Assembly (NCBI RefSeq): GCF_000004075.3
Contig: NC_026658.2
Span: forward strand, 1,302,001-1,366,000
Reading direction: 5' to 3'
Length of the DNA: 64,000 nucleotides
Origin: Cucumis sativus
Lineage: Eukaryota > Streptophyta > Magnoliopsida > Cucurbitales > Cucurbitaceae
In this document: positions 24,399-36,471 of the stretch, in pieces
Position numbering within the stretch: the stretch's first letter is position 1
Layout of the letters: each line of letters begins with the position of its first letter
Made by a program: the position numbers and the translations under genes
The notes under the pieces: model-generated
The model's input: only the letters and a program-made list of their open reading frames with translations
What the model was told of the DNA's origin: nothing
The model's database searches: none

Positions 24399-27300
24399 AT
24401 GGCTTCTTCCCTTATTCACAATCCCAACTCCGCAGACGCAGTCGACGACGTTAATGCCGCTCACTCCCTTTCCACCGTCATTAATGGTTCCGCTCATACC
24501 GCTGATAATGCAGGTTCCGCCTCCTGTTTCGTCATTAGTGATGACAGTGACCATTCGTTTTCCCATTCTGTTAATGCCTCTAATCCAAAAAAGAGGAAGT
24601 ACGGTTCGGAAAGCGGAAACGGTAGTTCCAGTGAGGACGATGGTTCTGTTTCGATTTTGAAGTCACCTAAACTCAGTACTATACCGCTTCTTGTTCAGCC
24701 GATTAGGTCTGTGAAATCTTCTGAGTACGAAACCCATTTTTCCTCAAGTTCACTGAAAGTAGAGAATCTTACGGGGTTGGAAGTTGTTCCTTATATCTCT
24801 CCGATGGAGGATAATTTGGAAGATGAATGTAAGGATAATCCGCTCAGTTGTAGACAGTTCTGGAAAGCTGGGGATTACGAAGGAAATTGCAACGGTCATC
24901 CTATTTCGAGCTCAGGTATTAGGATAACAGCTGTTTCTCTGTTTTATAATCCTTTGTTTCTCTTGATTAACAATGTTATTTACTATATAGATTCATAAAT
25001 CTTGTTGTGGCTTAGTATAGTGATGATTAAACATAGCAAAATTAGTTGTGACATTAAGTTATATATATATTTTTTTGTAGTTGGTATGGATCACGTAAGA
25101 GTTCATCCAAAATTTCTGCACTCAAATGCAACAAGCCATAAGTGGGCTTTGGGAGGTAAAAGTTGTAGTTTTTTAGTTCATATTGTTTCTAAATTTGACA
25201 TGTTCAATATATCTTTCTCTTTCAACAGCTTTTGCAGAGCTTTTGGATAATTCTTTAGATGAGGTATTGAGAATTTGTCTCTGATTTAGGTGAAATACTT
25301 AAAATTTTCTTTAGTTTCATGTGTTTGATGTTAATTAATTTCTTATTAGGTCTGCAATGGGGCTACATATGTTAACATTGACATGTTGATAAACGAAAGG
25401 GATGGGAGTAGAATGTTGCTGATTGAAGGTAATGTGTAACGATCAATATGTAAATGTGAATCAAATATATAATTCCTTTATTTCAATGGAATAAAACTGC
25501 TATATTGTCAATCAATATTCAAATAGTTATTACATTATTGTTGCAGATAATGGCGGTGGGATGTGCCCTGATAAAATGAGGCGTTGTATGTCTCTTGGTT
25601 ATTCTTCAAAACGAAACATGCCCAATACTATTGGTCAATGTATGCAACTCTTTCACTGTTTTTTAGCTTTTGATTGATAAACTTTTTTCAATTCTTCAAT
25701 CTCTATATCGATGTAATACATAAAATAATTTGTTTTAGATGGTAATGGGTTCAAAACAAGTACCATGAGGCTTGGAGCAGATGTTATTGTGTTTTCCCGC
25801 TCTAATGGAAGTGATCAAAGAGGGTGAGTTATTTATATTGGAAGACTTACGATTAAATAACCATTCATTTTATATTACTTAGGAGTTCGTATTAAATTAT
25901 TGTTCTTATGTATTAATGTAACATATAATACGACATTTAGATGGGCGGTTAGAATTTGATTTGTTTGTTTCGTTCAACTCATGTGATTAATTTGTAGTTT
26001 TAAACAATTGTAGATGATACAATAGTAAATTTATTCACCTATGAACTTAGACTGAGGATAACTTTGGTTGACACATTTGTTGATTTTCTTTTATAGGTCA
26101 ACACAAAGCATTGGCATGTTGTCATACACATTTTTGAGAGAAACCGGGAAGGAAGATATTGTGGTTCCCATGGTAAGACAAGACTATTTGCTCATATATA
26201 GATTGTGTATATATACATGAAATGTAATATTTCAAAAAATGATGGTTTAATGACTTTTTTTTTATAATTATGTTAAGGTTGACTTTGAGTTTAAAGAAGA
26301 TTGTTGGAGCAAGATGATGCGCTCTGAAGATGATTGGAATAGGAATCTAGAAATTATAGCCCAATGGTCTCCTTATTCAATCGAAGAACTATTAGAACAG
26401 GTAAAATATATAAATCTATTATCTAATTAGTTTCTTAGCGACTAATCATAATAAGGCCAACAGAAATGACAAGCTTAGCCTCAATGTTTGCGTTTAGAGA
26501 TCAAAATAAAGGATGATCTAATAAGAAAGGGTTTCGAAGGCGATAATGATGATAGTTATTAACTATTTATCTAAATAAGTGAGAAATTACGAAGAATATT
26601 ACTATTATTCTATCTATATACTATAGTCTTTTCTTAATTGAAGACAGTCATCATCTTTCTACTTGATGTACTTTGCAGTTCAATTTTGTGAAAGATCATG
26701 GGACACGCATTATTATATATAACCTTTGGGAAGATGACGAAGATCATCTTGAACTTGATTTCGATACTGATTTACATGTAAGATTTATAACTTATTTCTC
26801 TTTTAATATTAATTTAGAAAAGACACATTTTATTTTTAATTGTGTAAGTATGTTTTACCTTGAAATGCGATACAGGACATTCAAATTAGAGGAGTGAATC
26901 GAGATGAGAAGAACATAAAAATGGCACAACAATATCCTAACTCACGCCACTACTTAACCTACCGACATTCACTGAGGGTATGCAATGCCATTATATTTAA
27001 GTTATACATGTAGTTTGAATTAATTGTCTATACATATTTGGCCACTAACATTTTTTTTCTTTGCTTTTGGTGAACGGTAGATTTATGCATCAATTCTGTA
27101 TCTCAGTCTGCCATCAGGGTTTAGAATTATTCTGCGAGGAAAAGACGTAGAACATCATAATCTTGCGGATGATTTAATGTTAACAAAGGAGATAATATAT
27201 AAACCTCATCAACTTCCTGTCAAGGCAATTAAAAAACAATCGGATGTAATCGTTAATTCTCCATTCTTCTCTTATTTTTTTTAAATCCATGGATGATGTT

Positions 27301-29693
27301 CGGAGTAACTTACACTCACCTCAACTGATTTTACAGATGTGTGTAAAGGTGACAATTGGATTTGTGAAGGATGCACGATCTCATATCGACGTTCAGGGAT
27401 TCAATGTTTACCACAAAAATCGGTTAATAAAGGTTGGGGTCATCCTTATTTTCTTAAATTGAGATCTTATAAGAGAATGAAATAAAACAATTATGATTTC
27501 TTAAAACTGCCTGACTTTATTTTTTCTTCTTTTTTGTCGCGCGTCAGCCATTCTGGAGGATATGGAATCCGGCTGGTAGTGACGGTCGTGGAGTTGTTGG
27601 TTAGCTCTTTTTGTTCATTCTAGAATTGGTAGAAAACGTGGGATATGATCGATCATATATTCAATTTCTTAAGTACTTTTCCATATACAATTATCAGGTG
27701 TGTTGGAAGCTAATTTTGTGGAACCAGCTCACGACAAGCAAGGGTTTGAGAAAACCATCGTACTTTCGAGGCTTGAGTCACGATTGATCCAATTTCAAAA
27801 AGATTACTGGTAAAACCTTCTTTTAACCCATCAGTTATTTTTTGAAAAAACTTAGCAACTTATAAACTCTCCTCTTTTACCTTTTGACATCTAAGAACAA
27901 AGATGATGTTTATATTATAGAGTCAAGTTCATTTTAACAAAGAATTAAACCCTATTTTTAAAAGATTGTTTTCGTAACTCTTACACTTAAATATATAAGT
28001 TACAAGTACACAAATTATAAGAAATTGAGAAGATATAAGTGCACACTATTTTTCAAATTAAAAAATAAAAAACCAAATGGCTATCAATAAAACCTTAAAA
28101 TCTCATTAGGATGTTTAGTTTAATCTGACCCACATAATGGTTTGTTGATGATATAGGACGAAAAATTGTCAAGAGGTGGGTTACGCTCCAAGACGACGTT
28201 TAGCAGAATCGAATAATAATATGGATAAAATGAATGGTGGAGCAAATGTGGGTAACTGTATAAATCTCTCAGGTACCAGTAGTACTACTACTACTACTTC
28301 TTCGATGGTCCTTCCTACAACTACAACTACAACTACAACCAAGCCTAATGGGGTTTTTGAGAAACTAGTACTGCCAACTGTAAAAGTTACAGCTAAACCT
28401 GGATCGACTCCCGGATCAACCATGTACAGTTACACATCTCACCAACCTTCTCCTCCGTCCACTAGTATGGCCAACCACGTCATCGGACAACCACGACCTT
28501 CTGTACAGGTAAATAGGTTAATAAACTCTACTTCTACTCATTGCTATTAAGTTTTAACAAAAAATGAACTATTTTAGTTTCTTAATGGAAAAATGATTAG
28601 GGACCTAAAGTGCAAATGTATTAGAAGTATAAAAATTGGATTAGAGACAACAAGACTAGCTTGTTAATAATTTACATCTTTAGAACTTAGCATTTGTAAG
28701 ATTTTATATTTAAATCACGCTAGATTTTAGTTATAATAATGGATCGCATGGACTAATTAAATTGATAGTACAAAATAAGTTTGAAGAATAAAAGTACAAT
28801 ACATATTCACTTTCAAGCTGTTATGTGTCTTTTGATTTGATAATAAGAATACTGTGAAATTCGAGTTTTGTCGATGGATGCAATTAAATTCATAAAGGCA
28901 TTCAAATTAAATTAAACCAAATGTCATTCTTCCAACTTGCAGCCACCCACCGTCAACTCAAATGGAACGTCATTTGGTAATATGGCCAGTATAATATCAA
29001 GTTTGGAAAGGGGGGATGAAGATAAGTTAATTGATCTGCTCAGGCCGGAAAGGTGACTAAATAAAATCATCAATATATATTATATTTCGGTTTAGAAAAA
29101 GTTTCAATTTTAAATTATTTTAATTTTTCTTCTTCACTTTGTCTACAGGTTTAAGGATCCATATTTCAGCAGTTTGATGACTTATTTGTTGAATGAAATG
29201 GACAAGTATAGATGTTTGGAAAGCACAGTAAGCATATCCATGACTCCAAATACACTGTGTTGAACTTTTTGAATTCGTATAAAATAATATAGGGTTATGA
29301 GAATTTGATCGTGTGATCATATTTTTGTTCCTCAAAGGTTGATACTCTTAGAAACCAATTGCATGAAGCAATCCAGAAGCTAGAAGTGAAGGAGAAAGAA
29401 CGTATGTTTCAGATTGATTTTAGTTCAGCTGAAATTATGAAAAAAGACAAGGAGATAGCTACTTTGACTGAGAGATTATGGGTTAGTAACATCTATATAT
29501 ATATCTACATACATACATATATACATAAAACCTTCTAGTTTACAATTTATAAGTTTGATTTATATGTTGTTGTTGGGTTGGGTTGGGTCTCTCACAGGAT
29601 GCAACTGCCAGTAATAACGAGCTACGTGGGAGGATAAGTGAACTTGAAAAAAGCAACAACACACTTTCAACTTCACAAGCTAACCCTAATTAA
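24399..29693 (+). CDS. MORC-family GHKL ATPase (MORC4/5/7 clade)
   Basis: Nuclear ATPase of the Microrchidia family, which compacts chromatin and supports transposon silencing and defence in plants. 19 exons: 24399-24915, 25081-25155, 25229-25263, 25350-25428, 25547-25639, 25739-25823, 26097-26172, 26278-26400, 26679-26777, 26876-26977, 27081-27245, 27337-27432, 27548-27599, 27698-27809, 28157-28508, 28943-29052, 29149-29227, 29338-29481, 29598-29693; all GT-AG, phases consistent, 829 residues. An acidic, Ser-rich N-terminus carries a basic nuclear signal (NPKKRKYG). The GHKL fold starts near residue 173. Glu201 and Asn205 lie in AELLDNSLDE, Asp236 in EDNGGGM, and the lid motif is QYGNGFKTSTMRLGADV. 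An S5-like domain contains GFNVYHKNRLIKPFWR and GVLEANFVEPAHDKQGFEKT, and the C-terminus is a coiled coil. Exon 15 encodes a poly-Thr tract. Catalytic residues are intact. Assignment to MORC4, 5 or 7 needs a tree. Confidence 0.93.
28274..28340 (+). repeat. Coding trinucleotide repeat (Thr tract) in MORC exon 15
   Basis: Two ACT/ACA-rich runs encode TTTTT and TTTTTTTT in the low-complexity linker between the S5-like domain and the coiled coil. They are in frame and probably length-polymorphic. Confidence 0.85.
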
Positions 29694-29699
29694 CCAACC

Positions 29700-30190
29700 A
29701 TCAATGGTTAACTCCCCTTGATTTGATTTGATTTGATTAGAGCTCTACACTTACAATTAGGAATAATTATTGGTAGATGGTCATGTTCTGTAAATGTCCT
29801 CATTATTAAATATGTTTGATGATCCTTCTGTAATTTAGTTATGTAATTGTAATTTGTAGTGGGAGGAGAAAATTATTAGGCACAATTATATTATAAAAGG
29901 AAATTAAATTTGTCATCTTTTTTTAATTTCCTATTTGTAAATGATTATATCCAATATATGTTTATATTTAGTTGTTCTTTTGAGTCATTTTCTTAATTAA
30001 ACTCTCTTTTTCTTTGAATTCTTTATTTCTAGGATGATAATACACTTGTAAAACCTTGGAACTTCGATTCATTTATCTAAATCTAAATTAATTATCACTA
30101 AATGCAACTTTCTTAAGTTATTAAAATCATTACAGTGCAAATGTTTTTCACAATATATCTAACTGTTATATGCATTTAACATAAAAATTA

Positions 30191-30224
<34 letters not shown>

Positions 30225-31150
30225 TAATTAAACATACTTTGTTATCTAATAAATAATTAATTTATATAAATGGAAGAAAATAGAAAGTATTTTAGATATT
30301 TTGAGTTTGAATTAAAATTTTAGTTATCTATTTTCAAATTTAAATTTTTTCTATTTTTAAAAATATTTTATTTATTTTATTGGAATGATTTGACTAACTT
30401 TTATCTAAACCCAAAATAAAATAATTTTTGTATACTTGGTTGAAATATTGTAGTTGCTATTTCATACAAAAATATTCGGTAATTATGTGATAACTCTACG
30501 AAGATCGCTTTTTCACTATCCGAAATCACTGTTACACAAAAATATGGGGTTTGATAACCTAAAAAATGAAAATAGAATATCACTTAAAATCAATTTTTGA
30601 AGCATCGCCAATTTGGTGATTGTGAAGAAGTGATTAACCGATAATCACCACCTTTTTTTATATAATTTTTTAATATCCAAAACACACATTTTCTTTTGTA
30701 GTTTGTTAGTTTAAAAATCACTTTTGTTGTTATCAAACATAAGGATTGAAGATTAATTTTAAGAGTTTGTTTCCAAACATAAATTTAATTGTTTTAGAAA
30801 TCAAGCTTACAAAACCAATTTTACCTAAATCATTTTTTCTTAGGAAATCAATGTTCCAATTATCAATCTCAAACACATTCTCTAAGTTTAGAGCAAAAAT
30901 AACTTTGAACAAAAGTTGAAAAGTAAGAGATATCTTTTAAGTAAAAAAGATTGAATACATGAGCATAAAGCTACAATACAAAACAATATTATAAAGGTTA
31001 AAGTTAAAATAATTAAAAGCAATGTTTGGAGTTAAACTGAAATTAAAATACTTTAATACATATAATGATATCAAAATAGAATATTTAAAAACATAAGTTT
31101 AGGTTTATGTAGAAACCAAAATAAAAGGCGAAGGAGGGCAATTTGGTCCA
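29700..31150. other. Spacer between MORC and FKBP19 genes
   Basis: MORC 3' flank, then AT-rich sequence with an (ATT)n microsatellite at about 30190-30217 followed by (TA)n. No gene seen. Confidence 0.6.
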
Positions 31151-31204
31151 ATTACAAATGTGAGGCCGTTATCTTCCCGCGAACCCTTCTTCCACTTCTC
31201 AACA

Positions 31205-34200
31205 ATGGCATCCATTTCCGCTACTGGTTCTCTTCTCAAATTCCCCACTCTCTTCTCCCGGAAGAAGACTCTCAACACCGTACCTTCTTCACTCTATTCC
31301 CTTTCTCTTCACCACTCCGATTCCATCTGCTTCCTAATGCATTTTGCTATTCTTTTTTTTTTTTTTTCTTTTAGAGCTGCAGCGGACCCCATTTCGTTAA
31401 CTTTCCCCACGATTCTCACCCTTCTTCTTCTTCCGGTACTTGTTTCATTGTTGTTTCTGGAGTTGGGTTTGCAAAGTTTTGTCGATTGGTATTTTTCAGT
31501 TATTCTTGTTTGCATTTCTTATGTATAGGTGGTGACACTACTGCGGGATGTCTCAAGGTTGTATTTGATCGAAGGGCTGTGGTTTTCTCATCCTTTGGTC
31601 TACTCGCTGGAGCCTTGTTGAAGGTTGCAGATGATGGAGTAGCTGTGGCATCTGAGTTTGCTGATAGTAATTTCTTGTGCTTTACCGCTCGTTCATTTCT
31701 GTTGATTATTTAGGGATAGTGGGTGTTTGAGTTATCCGTTGCCTGCTCCTTCACGTTGTAGTTTTTTGCTTTGGTTTTAGATATGGGTATCTAAGGTACA
31801 ACTGCTCTTGCCACTTTTGATGTGATTTATGAATTTAAATCTTCTTCCCGCTTAGACTAGGCAATTAGATGCCTTGTGTTCTGACCCTGGTTTGTATTGA
31901 TTATCAAAATTGTTGTCCAATAATCCCCTGAAATTACTTGCTGTTCTTGGAGAAACTTTAGAGCCTTTTGATCTACACGTTCATCCCACTAAATAATGCT
32001 GCCATTGCTTAGTTCCCAACGCAACCTCCATCGATTCTTGCTCATAAACGGATATAACCTTGAGGTAGACCATGATCATGATAGGGGTCAAGATCTTTTT
32101 GCATTGGTACGATCCTCAACTCATGATGCACGTTATCTATCTCTGTTATGAACGGCAATTGAATTTTGGAAAATCCAGCACAGGTACAGTTTTCATGGTT
32201 TTCAGTTGTTAAAATGTGGCTTTCACTTCCTCCTTCCACCCAAAATTGTCTCTTTTGAAATGTTAGGTAAGGGGCCAGGCAATTACTCAATTGGTCATAA
32301 ATAAACGGCAGCAGTATGGTCAACTTATTTGGGATTGCCCCCCTATTGAGGAGCCTAATAATCTATAAAGAAATCCCATCTACCGTTTTCTCCTTTTCCA
32401 TCAACACAGGAGTAGAAATTGGCTCATACTTGGTCCAGTTACCCCTATTGAAAGCATATCCCTGAGCAGCAAATCTATCACATTCTTTTTTAAACTAAGG
32501 ATAAGGGATCACACTGACCTGGGTCGAACGACTTTATGCTCCCTCCTTCTGGTTGGTGGTAATACAACAAAAGCTGAAACGTGGGCAAACTGTTGTAGGA
32601 CGGGTAAAATTTCATGTGGTACTCCCTCATTCCTGTTGCTGGACATGTCTAGGGATTGGGTTTCCATCTGCAGTGGATTGAAATCCATTAGAATATCCTT
32701 CTGTTTTTATTATCTTATCTCAATACCACTTTCTCCTTACATCTTGAAACTTTGTAGTCAATTTGCCCCTGTCCACACTCATCGATCCCATGAAAACTTT
32801 TGCACTCTTAGGATATTGTGTGTTGCCTAGTGGTTAGGAGAAAGAAAAAGGTCTCAACAACTCCTTCAACTTTAATCTTAATGATCCATCCAGCTAAGTT
32901 TAGAGGCTGGTGATTCTTATTTGAGTGAAACCAAAATATTTACTCCACAGACAAATAGTGAGTTCTTAAGGTAATAATCTTGATATTAATATAGCCGATT
33001 AAGTAGATCTAATTAGAAGATGAACGTCTAGTTATTAGCATTTTTCCTATTAAATTTAGTGACTTGTAGGAGGAGTTATTGGCAGCAAGGTCAAATATTG
33101 GGGCAGAGATCTAGATCTTGACTTGGGTATTATTGAACTAAATTTATCTCAAATATGCTATGCAGAAAAGAACCGTTGGAAGTCCTACATAACTATCATA
33201 CTGTAATAAAAATACTATCATTTTTAGCTGTTACTTTGTGCAGTATGATTGAACAAAGTATTTGGGAAACTAGGCAGTTTCCAAAACAAACTCTGCTGAT
33301 GCTAATAGCTTATTATATTTAGTCAGAACAAAACCTTCACTTTGAAGAACTAAGACCGAGTTGGGGAAATTCTTGTATGACAGAACAGGGCTCTAGATGT
33401 ATGGTAGCATTTGAACTTGTTGAGACTTGAGATATAGGAAGATTTCTGTCAGATAAATCTTTTTTTACTAGCAAATTTTTGTTTTTTTTTTTCTTTATCT
33501 TGTGACTTGTTAGTTAATTGTTATCCTTTATTTGTTGTCCAGTTTAAGTTATGGTCTAAAGTGTGAATAGACGTTAGTTCTTTATCAATTAGATTTGAAT
33601 AATTTATGTTGTTAAAATAGTACAATATTTATCTTTGAATAATACGCCAATACGCCATTATGGCTGTATAAAATCTAATTGGAGAATTTTTGTAATTGTT
33701 AGAGTGTAGTATCTTTTTTTAGTATGCTTAATTTATTTATTTATTTATTTTTTTTTTTGAAACTGCTTTTTTTTTAATCTTCAAGCAAACTTGGTTTTCC
33801 ATTACGAAAAAGAAAAAAAAAATACTTAGGATAGCCATCTTTTAATGAGACAGAAATATTTGGGTACTTTACCGTGGTTTCGTTATTGATATTATGTACC
33901 TTGAAGTATCTTTTGGTGGTCACGCTTTGTTTCAATCCCTTTTGGTATATTTGATACCATTATGTAAATTTTTGCTTAGAATAAAAATTGAGGAACCTGG
34001 ATTTGTTAATAGTTGGTATATTTGAACACACATACAGTGCCAGCTCTTAGGGGGAAGGATTACGGCAAGACTAAAATGAAATATTCGGACTATACTGAGA
34101 CAGAATCAGGTCTTCAATATAAGGTCACGCATTATGAAGTTATAATAAAATACTATATTTTTCTGTTCATGCTCTCACAAGTCTTATTTGTTTTAACTTT

Positions 34201-35718
34201 ACTTAACAAGACTGCAGGATCTGAGAAAAGGGGAAGGCCCCTCACCAAAAGTGGGAGATACCGTTGTGGTAAGATAGTGCAGTTTATGGATAACTAAAGA
34301 CTCTGGAAAGAAATTATTTCTCAAATATGTCAAGTTGATGGCTTCCATTACATGTTTAATGCTTAATGGAGTTATTTTTCAATATTATATCTTTTATATA
34401 AGAATATATAATTCTCACGAACATAAATTGATATGCTATTTATAATATTTTATGTTTTGAGTGGAAGTTTCTAATTGAGGATTGAGCAAGAAGCAAAGCC
34501 AAACTGAAAATTGATATTGCCTGCATCTTTTCAAGGCCTATATGTTTATTTTAGGTTGATTGGGATGGCTATACAATTGGGTATTATGGCCGCATATTTG
34601 AAGCCAGAAATAAGACAAAGGGTGGTTCTTTCGAGGTAGGCAATGCTTTGGCTTCTCAGATTTGGAGTCTAAGGATGTTCTCGACCGTTTAATTGAATCT
34701 TAATATATTATTGCTATATTATTGCTCAGGGTGACGACAAGGCCTTCTTCAAATTTAGGCTAGGATCTCAAGAGGTGAGAGATATGTTACCATTTGGAAA
34801 GATGCGCCTTTCTTTACTTAATTGTGATGATTCGGAAACTTACTGTACTGTTTCTATGACTTGTGTTCCATTTGTTGGTGTACTAAATTAAACTGTAGTT
34901 ATTGTCTTTTTCGTGAAATCTCTAATTGTTGTTTGCTTGTTCAATATGTTAAATTTTTTTGCTGTTGTTTAATTGCATGGTGTTATCATCGCTCATACTA
35001 ATTTTCTTAACAGGTTTCGATTTAGCTTTAAATCTTAGTGACTTATTTCTTTGAAAATTTAAGCTTTCTTAGGTTTTCCTCTATGTCAGGTGATTCAAGC
35101 ATTTGAGGAAGCTGTTGTGGGAATGACTTTGGGTGGTGTTAGAAGGTTCTGCCTTTTCTTTATTAACCTTGAATATTTATTAACTGACGCGTTTTTAAAT
35201 AAAATTACTATTGGTTACACTTCATCGCTTATCAATTCGTGAAATGTTTGATGTAGCTTTTCTTTACTGAGATAAAGTTGCGTGGCCTCTGACATTGTTG
35301 TACAAACTATATACAATTTGATCTAACGCAAGTTGTTAATAAATTAAAATGTAATGAACTATACTTGTACATAAATGCAAATTGCATGTGCATTTTTCTT
35401 TTCTGAATGTATGCACTATATTTATAATCCACATGACCTCGAGCAGGATTATAGTACCACCAGAATTGGGATATCCTGATAATGACTATAATAAAAAGGG
35501 TCCAAGGCCAACGACATTCTCGGTAACATTTCATTTTTCTATACTAAACCTATATACGGTTACATGAACACATGGGAGGATTTTTTTTTCACTATTGACT
35601 GCAACACTTTCAGGGCCAACGAGCATTGGCCTTCGTGTTGAGGAACCAAGGATTGATAGACAAGACTCTTTTGTTTGACATTGAGCTTCTGAAAATCATT
35701 CCAAACTCATCAGTTTAA
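31205..35718 (+). CDS. FKBP19: FKBP-type peptidyl-prolyl isomerase, FKBP19-like
   Basis: Thylakoid-lumen immunophilin with an FKBP fold. Exons: 31205-31279, 31375-31435, 31529-31666, 34038-34123, 34218-34268, 34555-34635, 34730-34774, 35090-35145, 35447-35522, 35614-35718; 257 residues, all GT-AG, phases consistent. Residues 1-55 form a Ser-rich chloroplast transit peptide. A second targeting signal follows, with FDRRAVVF (twin Arg), a hydrophobic run GLLAGALL, and ASEFA before MPALRGKDYGKTK, which suggests Tat import into the lumen. The FKBP domain (about 115-252) holds VDWDGYTIGYYGRIFEARN, GSFEGDDKAFFKF, RRIIVPPELGYPDND and LLFDIELLKI. The family's active-site aromatic residues are only partly kept, as in other lumen FKBPs, so isomerase activity may be weak. 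Exon 1/2 splicing (95-base T-rich intron) is inferred: reading straight through continues in a wrong frame. Intron 3 is 2.4 kb and holds a retroelement relic. Confidence 0.92.
31860..32645 (-). mobile_element. Decayed Ty3/gypsy pol fragment, antisense in FKBP19 intron 3
   Basis: The minus strand, read across several frameshifts and stops, shows gypsy pol landmarks in the correct order. From high to low coordinate these are: a pre-RT segment (VLQQFAHVF), the RT start (PISTPVLMEKEK against the usual PFSSPVLLVKKKDG), a weak RT core (FSK), then RNase H (VDQKALKFLQEQQ, then an equivalent of YKPGSE). Much of the RT and linker has been deleted, and no LTRs were identified. It is an old, non-functional relic with coding direction opposite to the host gene. 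Confidence 0.75.
32650..34030 (+). other. Remainder of FKBP19 intron 3
   Basis: Intronic sequence with poly-T tracts near 33740-33775 and no coding exon found. It may contain further unrecognised retroelement debris next to the gypsy relic. Confidence 0.5.
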
Positions 35719-36470
35719 GGTTGGTTGACGTGTCGCAAAATCCTGCTCAGCAAACATGATTCCGTGAAGGTTTGTTTTCCATCCTTTAATATATATACGT
35801 ATCACGATTTGATTGACAGGCTATAAAGCCTTCTCATTTACTACTGGATTCCTTACATTTTACAGGGGTTTCAGAGGCAACAAAAACCGTTAACTGCAAG
35901 CTGTGAGATTCTTTGCGAATGGGTATTAATTGCTAGTTTATGCCCGTTGAAAACGTATATAGGAATCACGTGCACTTCGTCTGTATTATAACAATTTTCA
36001 ATACGCTCCAGTTTTCTGATATGATCTTGGTCTGAACATTTTTTTGAAGGAAAGATAATGACGAAATAAAAAATAAAGAAAAAACAGGTCCATTTGCGAT
36101 GGAATATGATATTGTTCCGCCCATCAAACTTGTTCTGAATGGCAATGAAAATTCAATTTGATTGTATCATGTCTTCTCTCATTATTTTCAGCTTAGGCTA
36201 TGGAGAAACTTGGAGGTTTTAATAAACTTAGAATGCAGAAACACCCATTCTAAATGGTTCCAACAATAACAAAACTTGATATTACAAACTAACATAAATT
36301 AGATTCAACACTGAAAGGGACATGTGGTCAAACTCGATGATAGAAACCTCCTAGAAGCACAAACGGTTGAAGTATTGCATAAATGAAGTTGGTGGAGGTG
36401 GGGGGGAGAAACAAACATCCCAGCAATAATTAGATACGGTTAAGTTTACAAAGACTTGGACGTTCTTCCC
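35719..36470. other. Convergent 3' region, FKBP19 and CYP51
   Basis: The two genes converge here with 753 bases between stop codons. The interval should hold both 3' untranslated regions and poly(A) sites. Spacer nearest CYP51 contains AATAAA-like signals on the minus strand. No other gene is seen. Confidence 0.55.
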
Positions 36471-36471
36471 A

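Noticed and set aside
31160..31528. Single long open frame through FKBP19 exon 1
   Set aside because: It crosses an intron in the wrong frame; only the first 25 codons from 31205 are used in the model.
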